From Candidatus Fermentibacteraceae bacterium (GTDB lineage: Bacteria > Fermentibacterota > Fermentibacteria > Fermentibacterales > JCC-6): a DNA stretch of 63,061 nucleotides. The notes beneath the pieces are model-generated. The model saw only the letters and a list, made by a program, of their open reading frames with translations, ran no database searches and was not told where the DNA came from. Where the stretch lies: NCBI GenBank assembly GCA_027067855.1, contig JAMOUX010000003.1, forward strand, positions 1 to 63,061. The letters are read 5' to 3'. Of this stretch, positions 45,601 through 54,623 are shown piece after piece (within the stretch, counting starts at the first letter, position 1; each line of letters starts with the position of its first letter). Both the position numbers and the translations under genes were made by a program.

Positions 45601-46079
45601 CGGCCGGAAAATTCGGAGAGACTTTCGCCAGGGTGAGGGAGAACTTCCGGGAAATGTTCGTGAGCCTTTTCGGAGGGGGTGAGGCCGATATAATGGCCAT
45701 GGAATCGGACGATCCGCTGGAAGGGGGGGTTCAGATAGTAGCCCGGCCGCCGGGCAAGAAGATGGAGAACATAACATCCCTGTCCGACGGTGAGCGGGCC
45801 ATGACGGCCGCTGCCCTGCTTTTCGCCCTCTACCTGGAGAAACCGTCTCCCTTCTGCGTTCTGGACGAACTGGATGCGCCGCTGGACGATACCAACGTGG
45901 ATAACTACGTTAATTTGCTTAAACGCTTCGTGGACAGGACCCAGTTCATCGTAATAACCCACAACAAGAGGACGATGGAAGCGGCCGACAGGCTGTTCGG
46001 AATAACCATGGAGGAACGGGGGGTTTCGGTCATGACCACCGTTAACCTGGAGAAGGCCAGAACCCTGGTGGAGGGCTAG
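42645..46079 (+). CDS. smc: Chromosome segregation protein SMC
   Basis: SMC is the condensin ATPase. Walker A ([21 protein letters not shown]) is near residue 30; two long coiled coils flank a hinge at about 490-640 ([21 protein letters not shown]). The signature [17 protein letters not shown] and Walker B [16 protein letters not shown] close the ATPase. Length about 1144 from TTG 42645; TTG 42636 is possible but its GGGGG is too close. ftsY begins two bases after the stop. No scpA/scpB here. Confidence 0.97.
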   Translation: [1144 protein letters not shown]

Positions 46080-46080
46080 A

Positions 46081-46989
46081 ATGGGCCTGGATCTCGGGAA
46101 AAGACTGAGGAAGAGCAGCGAGGCCCTGATGGGCAGGCTCGCGGGGATATTCGGGGACGGCGGGATAGGCGAAGACCAGCTCGCCGAAGCGGAGGAAGTT
46201 CTCCTGGGAAGCGACCTGGGATGGGAACTGACCGACAGGATACTGGAAGAGCTTCCCCGTAGGGTGCGGAGAACGGATGATTCCTGGAGGGAAGTTCTCG
46301 CCGGGATCCTGATGGAGAACGTTCCGGTTCCGCCCCCGGTGCGGGAAGACGTGGAGAAACCCAGAATAACCATGGTGATAGGAGTGAACGGAGCGGGAAA
46401 GACCACAACCGTGGCGAGGCTGGCGGCCCGGGCGGTGGGGGAAGGTTCCAGGGTTCTCCTGGCCTGCGCGGATACCTTCCGTGCCGCTGCGGCCGATCAG
46501 CTCGAAACCTGGGGGAAACGCCTGGACGTTCCGGTATTGGTCCAGCTTCACGGCGCCGATGCCGGGGCCGTGGCGTTCGATGCCGTAACCAGGGGAGTGG
46601 TCAAGGGATACGACGAGGTACTGATAGACACCGCGGGAAGGCTGCCCAACAAGAAAGGGCTCCTGGACGAGTTGAAGAAGATTCACATGGTATCCGGCAA
46701 GGCCATGCCGTCCGCCCCCCACAGGGTGTTGCTGGTACTGGACGGTACCGTGGGCCAGAATGCCTATTCACAGGCGGAACAGTTCATGACCGCCGTACCT
46801 GTGACGGGGTTGGTGGTGACCAAGTTGGACGGCACGGCGAAAGGAGGAGCGGTGCTGGCCATGGCGGGCAAGCTGGGCATACCGGTGGAATACATAGGCG
46901 TGGGGGAGGGACCGGAGGACCTGGTGGATTTCGACCTGGCGGCTTTTGTCCGTGCGTTGCTCTCGGCCGGAGTTCCAAATCGACGGTAA
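46081..46989 (+). CDS. ftsY: Signal recognition particle receptor FtsY
   Basis: FtsY is the SRP receptor GTPase that docks ribosomes at the membrane. It has a short N-domain, G1 GVNGAGKTTTVARLAARA, DTFRAAAADQLETW, G3 DTAGRLPNKKGLLDELKK, G4 TKLDGTAKGGAVLAM and the closing GVGEGPEDLVDFD. Length 302; no acidic A-domain, as in many bacteria. smc-ftsY adjacency is conserved. A run of eight T lies 45 bases past the stop without a clear hairpin. Confidence 0.97.
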   Translation: MGLDLGKRLRKSSEALMGRLAGIFGDGGIGEDQLAEAEEVLLGSDLGWELTDRILEELPRRVRRTDDSWREVLAGILMENVPVPPPVREDVEKPRITMVIGVNGAGKTTTVARLAARAVGEGSRVLLACADTFRAAAADQLETWGKRLDVPVLVQLHGADAGAVAFDAVTRGVVKGYDEVLIDTAGRLPNKKGLLDELKKIHMVSGKAMPSAPHRVLLVLDGTVGQNAYSQAEQFMTAVPVTGLVVTKLDGTAKGGAVLAMAGKLGIPVEYIGVGEGPEDLVDFDLAAFVRALLSAGVPNRR

Positions 46990-47091
46990 GACAGTAGATT
47001 TTCCCGGTCTGAATCAACGGTGTTGCGGGGCCTGTTTTTTTTCTTACATAACGAGTGCCGGATTCCGCCGATGTCGGTTTCTTCTTTACTT

Positions 47092-49284
47092 TTACCGGAA
47101 CAGAAGCCATGAGAGCTTGGCGAACGCCGTGAATTCGGGCTCTCCCGGATCACCCGTTTTCGGGTCCGGGTCCGCGTTTTCTCCCAACATGAAGTAGAAC
47201 GTGCTGCCCGGCCTGAAGCGCCAGGTCAGCAGCGCGTTGAACCGGTGGTTGATCCGCCTGGCCGTGTTGCCGGAATCCCAGGCGAACTCGAACCTGGAGA
47301 GTTGCGACGAAACCCGCAGGCCCAGTTCATTGGTGAACATCATCCCGGCTTTCAAGGTTACGGAACGCCAATCGGTGTCCCTGTAACCCCATTCACCGCC
47401 GGCCCGGTTATACTTTTTTGCGTTCTCGGTGGTGTTCCAGTCGAGAGACAGCCCGGTGGAGATGTTCGGGAATGGTTTATAACCGATCTCAGTGCCTATC
47501 TTTACATTAGTGCCTTCACAATAGGGGAGTCTGAAGAACCGGATGTTTCCGTACAGCGGCTTGCGGTGATCCGTGAAACATCTGAGCAAGAATCCGGGTC
47601 CACCTTCGTAATGCATTCCTTCCGGCCCCTCGTACACATCGGTATGAGAACCCTTATAAATAAAAGTGATTCCGGCGTTGTACATGTTCCTCAACATGGC
47701 TCCCAGCGAAAGCGACGCGCTGCGGTTGGTTACCGGTCCGCCTGGTATTTCCGTGTAGTTCAGATCCAGGTTTCCGTTGAACCCCCGGAAAATGGGACTG
47801 TTCCCGGTACGGTAAAAGTAACCCGCCTCGGTCCAGGTCTTCAGGAAACCCGTGGCGGAAGTATATCCCATCATGTTGGCGTCGAAGTTCTCACCGCTTC
47901 TTTCGAAACCGCACTCGAAGCCGAGCTTGTCGGTATTGAAATCGTATTCCCCGTTGTACGATACGTTTTTCTCCCATACGGTGTCGGTGCTGTTCCAGGT
48001 GCCGGCTACGGAGGCGCTCAGGGAGTGAAAGTCCAGGAAGTGCAGTCGGCCGTCCAGCGCCCCGGCCCTTCCGTATACGTAGGGAAGGGAATCTTCGGCG
48101 GGGATGTCGGCGCTTGTGAGGCACGCGCCCAGGTAGGTTCCGCTGCCGAATTCCCTGACCAACCGGCCCGCGGTGTAATTCGTATGCCTGACGATGACGG
48201 AATCCCCTTCCCGGACCTTGCCGGTGAATGCGTCCATGAAGCCCACCCGGAACCCCCCGGCGAGGCCGGTCAATTTCGCCCCACCCAGGATGGGAATCAG
48301 TTCCCCGTTAGGTGCTACTGATCCTATTCTCCTGGAGTAGAACAAGTTGAAGGGCATGTTGAACATATCCGAACCCTCGAGGAAGAAGGCCCTCTTTTCG
48401 GAGAGATAAGTTTCCCAATGGGACAGGTTCACCTGGTCCGGGTCGGATTCCACCTGGCCGAAATCGGGGTTTACCGTGAGGTCCAGCGCCATCTGGGAGG
48501 AAAGGGACAGCCTGGCGTCCAGGCCCGAGTTGGCCCATGGATCGTACTCGTCCTTGTTTCCGGGCATGTACCGAAGACGCCCCGCGCCGTACGCCCAGAA
48601 CCGTGTGTTGCCCGACTGCGGCAGGTTCTCGAGGCCTACCAGATCACCGAATTTTTCCATATCTACATTGAAGGAATTCTCCATCGGATAAAGGTAGCCC
48701 TTTTCGTTGGTTCTCGTAATGGTACGGTTGACGTTCATGCCCCAGGTCTGCTTTTCCCGCTTGGCGTACCTGAGGTCCGAGAAGGGAATCGCCAGTTCGG
48801 CGATCCAGCCGGAATCGGTGACCGCGGTCGCGCTTTCCCAGATTCCATCCCAGTTCTCGTCCCATCCGCCTACCTCGCTGAGTCTTCCGTCACGCTGGAC
48901 GTTATCCACGTTTACGTAGAAGAAATAGGCGTTGTTGTCATCGTTGAAAGTGTCCAGCCAGAGGCCCACCCATTCGCTCGAAAAGCGAGTGTCCCGGGGG
49001 GCCACCATTCTGAGAAAGTCCTCGGGATGTCCGTCGTGCATGATGAAAGCGAAGTAGATGAACTTGTCATCGTATACGACGCGTATCTCGGTTTCCTCGG
49101 ACATGGGTTCTCCGAAATTGGGCTGGGTTTGAACGAACATGCTTTCGGTGGCCACCGCAAGGTCCCAGGCCGGATCGTCCAGGGCGCCGTTCACTGCGGG
49201 CGGATCGTAAACCCTTACGGCCGCCACGGGTTCCGTAGCGAAACACGGGTATGTCAACACAAAAAGAAGAGCCGTTAATTTCAA
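47092..49284 (-). CDS. DUF5916 outer-membrane protein with CBM9-like domain
   Basis: This 730-residue exported protein has a signal peptide (MKLTALLFVLTYPCFA). Residues about 28-210 form a carbohydrate-binding family 9-like domain (DPPAVNGALDDPAWD, YFAFIMHDG, DVNRTITR-like strands). The rest is the DUF5916 beta-barrel, with signature VNPDFGQVESDPDQVNLS and SEKRAFFLEGSDMF. It ends in aromatic WLLFR, suiting barrel insertion. The start is TTG 49284 with CAGGGAGGAAACGAA upstream. Members are common in Bacteroidetes and related groups; substrate unknown. Confidence 0.88.
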   Translation of the reverse strand: MKLTALLFVLTYPCFATEPVAAVRVYDPPAVNGALDDPAWDLAVATESMFVQTQPNFGEPMSEETEIRVVYDDKFIYFAFIMHDGHPEDFLRMVAPRDTRFSSEWVGLWLDTFNDDNNAYFFYVNVDNVQRDGRLSEVGGWDENWDGIWESATAVTDSGWIAELAIPFSDLRYAKREKQTWGMNVNRTITRTNEKGYLYPMENSFNVDMEKFGDLVGLENLPQSGNTRFWAYGAGRLRYMPGNKDEYDPWANSGLDARLSLSSQMALDLTVNPDFGQVESDPDQVNLSHWETYLSEKRAFFLEGSDMFNMPFNLFYSRRIGSVAPNGELIPILGGAKLTGLAGGFRVGFMDAFTGKVREGDSVIVRHTNYTAGRLVREFGSGTYLGACLTSADIPAEDSLPYVYGRAGALDGRLHFLDFHSLSASVAGTWNSTDTVWEKNVSYNGEYDFNTDKLGFECGFERSGENFDANMMGYTSATGFLKTWTEAGYFYRTGNSPIFRGFNGNLDLNYTEIPGGPVTNRSASLSLGAMLRNMYNAGITFIYKGSHTDVYEGPEGMHYEGGPGFLLRCFTDHRKPLYGNIRFFRLPYCEGTNVKIGTEIGYKPFPNISTGLSLDWNTTENAKKYNRAGGEWGYRDTDWRSVTLKAGMMFTNELGLRVSSQLSRFEFAWDSGNTARRINHRFNALLTWRFRPGSTFYFMLGENADPDPKTGDPGEPEFTAFAKLSWLLFR

Positions 49285-49406
49285 TTCGTTTCCTCCCTGG
49301 TGGTTTTAAGCAATATACCGGTACCGGTTCGCGAAAGGGAACCGCCGGGTTTGACCCGGAGGCGCGTTTTGGTTAACGTCACCATTCGGCTTGAAAGGGG
49401 ATGACC

Positions 49407-50072
49407 ATGACATCGTATCCGAATACCCGTCGGAACGAAACGGACGGCCTGAATATCTTCCGGCTTCTCACCGGTCCCCTGGACGTAAACTGTTATATAC
49501 TGGCGTACGAGGGTTCCGGGGAGGCCGTAATAGTGGATCCCGGAGGTCCCGACCGGGGCATCATGGGTATCCTGGACGCAAACGGGCTGGTGCCGGTCGT
49601 GGTGGTGAATACCCACGGTCATTTCGACCATGTCGGCGGCAATGCCTTTCTTGCCGAGAAGTTTCCCGGCCTGGAATTCGCGATCCACGAAGACGAACTC
49701 CCGATGCTGGAGTCCGCCGTGCAACACGCCGGGCGCTGGGGCATACCCATCGATGCTCCGCCCGTTCCCGGACGGTTACTGGCACATGGTGAGATGGTGT
49801 ACGCCGGGCCCCTGGGATTGAAGGTCGTTCATACTCCCGGACATTCTCCCGGAAGTATCAGCCTCTGCGTTCCCGGCCACGTTTTCACCGGGGATGCCCT
49901 GTTCCGGGGCTCTATAGGCAGGACGGACCTCCCCGGCGGTGATTTCGAGCTGTTGATGGCGTCCATACGCGACAGGATACTTTCCATGCCGGAGGATACG
50001 CTGGTTCATCCGGGCCACGGGCCGGAGAGTACGGTGGGCATGGAGAAGAGGCACAATCCCTTCCTGGCTTAG
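49407..50072 (+). CDS. MBL-fold hydrolase (glyoxalase II-like)
   Basis: This metallo-beta-lactamase-fold enzyme has the metal site THGHFDHVGG, then HTPGHSPGSIS, FTGDALFRGSIGRTDLPGG and HPGHGPEST, the pattern of the glyoxalase II/YcbL group acting on thioesters. Length about 221 from ATG 49407 (GAAAGGGG eight bases upstream); ATG 49401 overlaps that site. Transcribed divergently from the DUF5916 gene; its end overlaps the next, convergent gene by four bases. Substrate unknown. Confidence 0.9.
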   Translation: MTSYPNTRRNETDGLNIFRLLTGPLDVNCYILAYEGSGEAVIVDPGGPDRGIMGILDANGLVPVVVVNTHGHFDHVGGNAFLAEKFPGLEFAIHEDELPMLESAVQHAGRWGIPIDAPPVPGRLLAHGEMVYAGPLGLKVVHTPGHSPGSISLCVPGHVFTGDALFRGSIGRTDLPGGDFELLMASIRDRILSMPEDTLVHPGHGPESTVGMEKRHNPFLA

Positions 50073-50836
50073 AATCCGTGACGGCGGATCAGCCCGGTCA
50101 GCGTCCGGTACCTGGAGTCGTTGCCTTCGAAACCGGGTTCCACGGTTCCGAGAATCATTACCATGGCGCTGTCTCCATATATGAATACGTCGCCCAGCCG
50201 GTAATCCGATACGTATTGGAAACCTTCGACCGGTTCGGTTTCCCAGTGGTTGAAAACGACTTCTTCCGCTTCGTCCCGGACCACCGCCCGTAGAAGCACC
50301 GGTGGGGGGAACATGTGTATCCACTCGGGATAAGTATCCAATGGAACCGGTTCCGGCGACAGCGTAAGCTCGTATACCGGACCGGGATAGTCCGGAGAGA
50401 ACATTACGGTGGCGAACACGGCGTGATGGCGGTCGACTTCCAGGTCGGAGGGCAGGCGGCACAGGCAGTGCATTCCCTTCCGGGTACCGGTTATTTCCAG
50501 GCTGTCCAGCAGGGGCTCCGCGGCCTCGATTACTTCCCGCCATGCCGGGTTTGCCGACGCGGAGCATTCCCACGGCGGAATGTACTCGATTTCATTTTCC
50601 ATGATGGAATCGAAGGACCGGAGAACGGTACCGTCCGCCACGTTCAGTACCTGGAGATGGGCCTCGGGAAAGCCGCTGCCGTCCTGGACCCAGTATTGCC
50701 CGAAGGCAGCCAGCTTCCCGTCGGCGCTGAATCCCAGGAATTCACCCCTTGCCATGAACGACGCTTCCAGGATTCCCGCCAGGAGAACGGGCAGCAAAAG
50801 AAAGGTTGAACTCTTCTTACTGATAATATTCTCCAT
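50069..50836 (-). CDS. Predicted secreted protein (DUF2259-like)
   Basis: This 255-residue protein has an N-terminal signal (STFLLLPVLLAGILEASF) and the N-terminal pattern EFLGFSADGKLAAFGQYWVQDGSG, which resembles DUF2259 secreted proteins. It contains two pairs of cysteines (CSAS, CLCRL) but no enzymatic motif that I recognise. The stop overlaps the MBL gene's end. Function unknown. Confidence 0.65.
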   Translation of the reverse strand: MENIISKKSSTFLLLPVLLAGILEASFMARGEFLGFSADGKLAAFGQYWVQDGSGFPEAHLQVLNVADGTVLRSFDSIMENEIEYIPPWECSASANPAWREVIEAAEPLLDSLEITGTRKGMHCLCRLPSDLEVDRHHAVFATVMFSPDYPGPVYELTLSPEPVPLDTYPEWIHMFPPPVLLRAVVRDEAEEVVFNHWETEPVEGFQYVSDYRLGDVFIYGDSAMVMILGTVEPGFEGNDSRYRTLTGLIRRHGF

Positions 50837-50898
50837 TCGCTCTTACCTGGAATATATCGAAAAAGAAAACCGGGCACCGGTCGGATGAACGGGAACAT

Positions 50899-51291
50899 GT
50901 AAAAGGCATGAAGAATCGCTCGAATCCGGTAAATCCGTGCACGTGCGGGATCGTAGAAGGCGGGGGAGAAGAATGCCGGGAGGCTGATGAAGACCTTTCG
51001 GAAGAAGCGGCACTGCCCGGGCCGGTTAGGGCCCTGTCATCGGAGCATTACGAAGACCGGTAGGAGTTACATGAACCTGTGCCGGACTCGCTCGGACCCC
51101 CTCGGCATGGGAAGAAGAACAGGAAAAGAAGGAAGCTGAAACAATCTCAATGGAGTGCTAGATGAAAGTCACAGAAAATTCGGGACTTGATCCAGTAAGC
51201 TGCTGAAAACGCACCAGATCATTGAACATTACATCACAAGCACATCATGTGAGGTTTAGAACGAGATTATCGTAAGAGCCGCACACGGTTC
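50899..51291. other. Gene-poor junction between core and island
   Basis: About 390 bases without a supported gene. A 51-codon frame from ATG 50909 (cysteines in PCTCG, acidic C-terminal half) lacks a ribosome-binding site. Base composition shifts from GC-rich to AT-richer within this stretch, at about 51.1 kb. I see no tRNA, hairpin terminator or clear attachment repeat. Confidence 0.5.
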
Positions 51292-51834
51292 CTAACTGAA
51301 ATTCGATTCAACGAAATCGCAGAATTCTTCCATTCCTTCGCCGGTCTTCGCCGAGACGGTGAATACAAGCACGTCCGGATTGAGGCTTCTGCATTCCTCG
51401 ATTGCCCTTTCCACATTGAAATCAAGGTGCGGGATAAGATCCATCTTGTTGATCAGCAGTACGTTGATAGTGCTGAAAAGACTGGGACTGGGGTATTTGA
51501 GTATTTTGTCGTCACCCTCTGGTACCGAAAGAAGGCCAATTCTCAGGTTCTCACCAAGATCGTAACCACTCGGACATATGAGATTACCAACATTTTCGAT
51601 CGCCAGTAACCGGAGATCATCAGAATCCAGCTCCATATGATCCATTGCATGTTTTACAGCGTGAGCGTCGAGATGGCAGGCGCCTCCCGTTTCTATCTGC
51701 CATGCCTGGCAGCCAGCTTTCTCTATTTGCTCTGTGTCCCGTCTTGTCTGTACATCGCCCTCTATTACAGCCATTCTCGGGCCGAAGAAGCGGGCCATGG
51801 ACTCCAGTACTGTAGTTCTGCCGGCACTTGACCA
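51292..51834 (-). pseudogene. hypB: 5'-truncated HypB ([NiFe] hydrogenase nickel GTPase)
   Basis: HypB is the GTPase that inserts nickel into [NiFe] hydrogenases. The conserved body is intact: MAVIEGDVQTRRDTEQI, QIETGGACHLDAH, IENVGNLICPSGYDLGE, SVPEGDDKILKYP, INKMDLIPHLDFNVERA and VSAKTGEGMEEF. The N-terminus is missing: the frame opens after a TAG with WSSAGRTTVLES, a remnant of the Walker A (GxGKTTLLE) with its glycine and lysine lost. ATG 51798 could still start a 168-residue product without GTP binding. It lies directly behind the RiPP operon, so a recombination joint fell in its P-loop. Confidence 0.8.
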
Positions 51835-51843
51835 CTAAGTCGT

Positions 51844-53019
51844 TCATAATTTCAATTGAAACTGGTATATTACTTGGTATTCCTCGGGATCCTGCGAAAA
51901 TGCGACTATTCCTTGTGGTGTTATCCTGAATTTCCAGTAGATGGCATCTTGTCTTGAGGGAAGAACAGCTGTGAACAGAACGGTTCCATGACAATCAAGA
52001 ATGTCGAACACCGGCGTAAGTTGATTTCCTCTTTGAACCCACAGATTCCCATCAGGACCGATGCCAATGGCTTTGATCATCGGTCTGTAAAGATCGGGCT
52101 CCCAGTCGATCAACATCTGACCAAAGGAATTGATACGAACTGATTGTTCTATGAATACCTTCTCATCGGACAGTTCATCAGGCGTTCTTTCCACCTGTTC
52201 ATAGGAAAGAAATATCGTATCACAGGGAGTACCACTTAGATCAAAAGAATAAATAACAGGATCTGTTTGTGGTTTTGGAGCAAGAAATACTGTTTCATTG
52301 TTTCCCGTAAAGAGCATCGGAAAGTAGTCAATGCGAGTGATATTAGTCGCGAAATCACCATAACTTAAGTTGTGCTCCTGTTCATAGAAGCATACAAGTG
52401 GCATTTCGGGTGTAGTGTCTCTCCAAAGCGAAAGTCGATTAACAATGAAATGCCCCTCATCTCTAATATCATATTCGCTCAGAACACCCAGTAGATCGTT
52501 CGAACCGATTGGTTGTATCCATAGTGGTTTATCGATCATATCCGTTTGCTTTTGAGCGAGCAGTTCTCCTTCAGGGCTGTACTTAACAACGAAGTTCGCG
52601 TCAACAATATAGACCGATCCATCCCCAAGCACGGTGAAGAATCCAGGGATATTCAATTCTCCAGGTCCTGGACCGCTACGTGCTATATGCTGAATGAACT
52701 CACCCTCAGGTGAGAATACCGACACATGACACTTACCGACATCCAAAACGAAAATATTCCCGGTTGGTCCTATTGCTATATCGTACACAGCTCCGAATAC
52801 ATAATTGCTGTCACCCTCCGCCAATCCGATGGAGTCAGTGATGAACAGTGTTTTGATAACGGAGGTTTCGGTTTCAGGATCGGGCCCACAATCCGCACAA
52901 CTTGCACCGAAAATGCCCGATAAGATAACAATGATTAGTACCATAATTCTAATAATAATGAATACTAACCTATGTTTATCTCCATAATAAAAGAAGGGAC
53001 TCTTTTGTAATAGTGGCAT
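51844..53019 (-). CDS. Six-bladed beta-propeller lipoprotein of the RiPP operon
   Basis: This 391-residue protein has a lipoprotein signal: hydrophobic VFIIIRIMVLIIVILSG and lipobox FGASC (C41). Behind it come NHL-type propeller repeats (GAVYDIAIGPTGNIFVLDVG, HVSVFSPEGEFIQHI, GSVYIVDANFVVKYSPEGEL, KAIGIGPDGNLWVQRGNQL). GGAGG lies ten bases before the ATG. It is the last gene of the unit, 23 bases after the second permease. Small exported peptides and six-bladed propellers also neighbour each other in Bacteroides (NVEALA loci), so a peptide-binding or sensing role is plausible but unproven. Confidence 0.82.
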   Translation of the reverse strand: MPLLQKSPFFYYGDKHRLVFIIIRIMVLIIVILSGIFGASCADCGPDPETETSVIKTLFITDSIGLAEGDSNYVFGAVYDIAIGPTGNIFVLDVGKCHVSVFSPEGEFIQHIARSGPGPGELNIPGFFTVLGDGSVYIVDANFVVKYSPEGELLAQKQTDMIDKPLWIQPIGSNDLLGVLSEYDIRDEGHFIVNRLSLWRDTTPEMPLVCFYEQEHNLSYGDFATNITRIDYFPMLFTGNNETVFLAPKPQTDPVIYSFDLSGTPCDTIFLSYEQVERTPDELSDEKVFIEQSVRINSFGQMLIDWEPDLYRPMIKAIGIGPDGNLWVQRGNQLTPVFDILDCHGTVLFTAVLPSRQDAIYWKFRITPQGIVAFSQDPEEYQVIYQFQLKL

Positions 53020-53042
53020 AATATTTATTCCTCCAAAATATT

Positions 53043-53831
53043 TTAACTACTTGCGCTAGTATATTTGGCAACAAGCATACAATAAAGATATCTGCACGAT
53101 ATTACAGCAATTGTGGTATACAATAAGAGAATAACTGCGTCTTGAAATGAATAAAACCATCCAGTCAGGCTTGCTGTAGGAGCATTAGCCAGTAGGGCAA
53201 CGGGAACGACATAGACCAAGAAGATTTTTATCCATCCGCTGAATATTGAAGAAGGATAATGAGACTGATTGAAAAGGGAGGTTTGGAGAGATTGTAGTGC
53301 AGATACTTTTGTAAACACAAAGGAGAGAATAGCTATTCCCAAACCAAATGAATATCTGATCAATACACCGCAAAGTATCAATAGTAATGCAAATGGTATT
53401 CTCTCCGGGATTATCGGTACTTCTTTTTGCACAATCAGATATAATATCCAGAGAAGAGGCCCGGTGATGCTCATCAGAGGCACCAGATTGAATCGAGAGA
53501 TAGAAACAAACAGCTGTGAGTCCAGTGGCTTTAAAAGGATAAAATCGAAAGTACCTTTCCTGACTTCCTCCTGAAGATAAGAAACACCTCCAGCTAAAAA
53601 GGTTGAATACAGAATGCTGATGATCTGTGCAATAGAGCCCAGAAACTGCATTTGTTCTTTATTCCACCCGGAAATCGTACTGATTCTACTAAACACTATT
53701 TCAATGAAAAGTATTAAGAAGGCGAAATTAAGGATCTGAAGTACTCCTTGAAAGAAAATATTCTCCCTATGCTCAAGACGGCTGGCAATTGCCATTCGAA
53801 TAAGTTGCATATGGGTTCTACTCATGCTCAT
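53043..53831 (-). CDS. ABC-2 type permease subunit 2
   Basis: This 262-residue integral membrane protein with six helices resembles ABC-2 family permeases of the YadH/PF06182 kind. The conserved element EEVRKGTFDFILLKPLDSQLFVS is the family's coupling region after helix 2. GGAG lies eight bases before ATG 53831; it begins three bases after permease 1. With its partner and the ATPase it would form an exporter, presumably of the matured peptide. Confidence 0.87.
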   Translation of the reverse strand: MSMSRTHMQLIRMAIASRLEHRENIFFQGVLQILNFAFLILFIEIVFSRISTISGWNKEQMQFLGSIAQIISILYSTFLAGGVSYLQEEVRKGTFDFILLKPLDSQLFVSISRFNLVPLMSITGPLLWILYLIVQKEVPIIPERIPFALLLILCGVLIRYSFGLGIAILSFVFTKVSALQSLQTSLFNQSHYPSSIFSGWIKIFLVYVVPVALLANAPTASLTGWFYSFQDAVILLLYTTIAVISCRYLYCMLVAKYTSASS

Positions 53832-53834
53832 GCT

Positions 53835-54623
53835 TCAGGCTCCATACGATGTGTATACGCGTTTCCCTCTGGACCAGATCAAGTGCAGGACTATACAGCC
53901 AATCACAACCCAGATAACCTGTATCAGTAACCCATGTGAAATCTGTGTGGTAGAGAGTCTATTGCAAAGTACTTCCGCTGGGAATGCAAGTGTGTACCAA
54001 AACGGTAGTAATTCCATCGTACTTCTAAGCCAGTTGGGGAAAAAACTCAATGGAAGAAACGCACCTGACACTACCGGTACAATCAAACCAAGCCCAATAC
54101 TGATGGAAGAAATATCTTCCATCCAGAATGAAATACAGCTTAGGCTCATCCCAAGTAGAAATGCGATTACTGCACCAAGGGCAACCGAAAGAAGACCATG
54201 GAATAACTGAGGATTATAACTGAAAACAGATGGGAAAATAATAACTACAATAGGTATTATCACTAATAAAGTGTATAACAGATAATTAAACGAAACGGCA
54301 GAGAAAACACTGAAGCAATGCCTTATGTAGTGAAAAGGACGAAGTAGATATGCAGACAATTGTCCTGATCTTATGTCACTTGATACTTCATAGTTGATCT
54401 TGATCATCAAGATGTCCTGCAAAACAAGAATCATCAGATAATAGGCAAATAGCTGAGGACGAGTAAAACCCGCAATGTAGGTTCTTCCCTGAAATGCAGC
54501 ATTCCAGAATAGGAGCAGGAAGAGCATAGGCAGGACTACAACCAGAAAACTCGCTATGGTATTTGTTCTGTATATGGCAGTTTCCTTAAGTACATTCTTG
54601 AATGTAGTTATTTCAGCTTTCAT
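53835..54623 (-). CDS. ABC-2 type permease subunit 1
   Basis: This 262-residue membrane protein with six helices has the family element NYEVSSDIRSGQLSAYLLRPFHYIRHC, parallel to the one in the next gene, so the two are paralogous half-transporters. The start ATG 54623 lies inside the end of the ATPase gene (11-base overlap), a sign of translational coupling. Substrate inferred from operon context. Confidence 0.87.
   Translation of the reverse strand: MKAEITTFKNVLKETAIYRTNTIASFLVVVLPMLFLLLFWNAAFQGRTYIAGFTRPQLFAYYLMILVLQDILMIKINYEVSSDIRSGQLSAYLLRPFHYIRHCFSVFSAVSFNYLLYTLLVIIPIVVIIFPSVFSYNPQLFHGLLSVALGAVIAFLLGMSLSCISFWMEDISSISIGLGLIVPVVSGAFLPLSFFPNWLRSTMELLPFWYTLAFPAEVLCNRLSTTQISHGLLIQVIWVVIGCIVLHLIWSRGKRVYTSYGA

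Noticed and set aside
47005-47042. Intrinsic terminator after ftsY at the eight-T run
   Set aside because: Only a four-bp CAAC/GTTG stem is available, eleven bases from the T-run; too weak to claim.
50909-51064. 51-codon frame with PCTCG and an acidic tail
   Set aside because: No ribosome-binding site, no family resemblance, and it lies at the composition junction; not supported as a gene.
51271-51290. GAGCCG...CGGTTC resembling the ends of group II intron domain V
   Set aside because: The middle of domain V with the GAAA loop and bulge is missing and no reverse transcriptase is nearby; likely chance.
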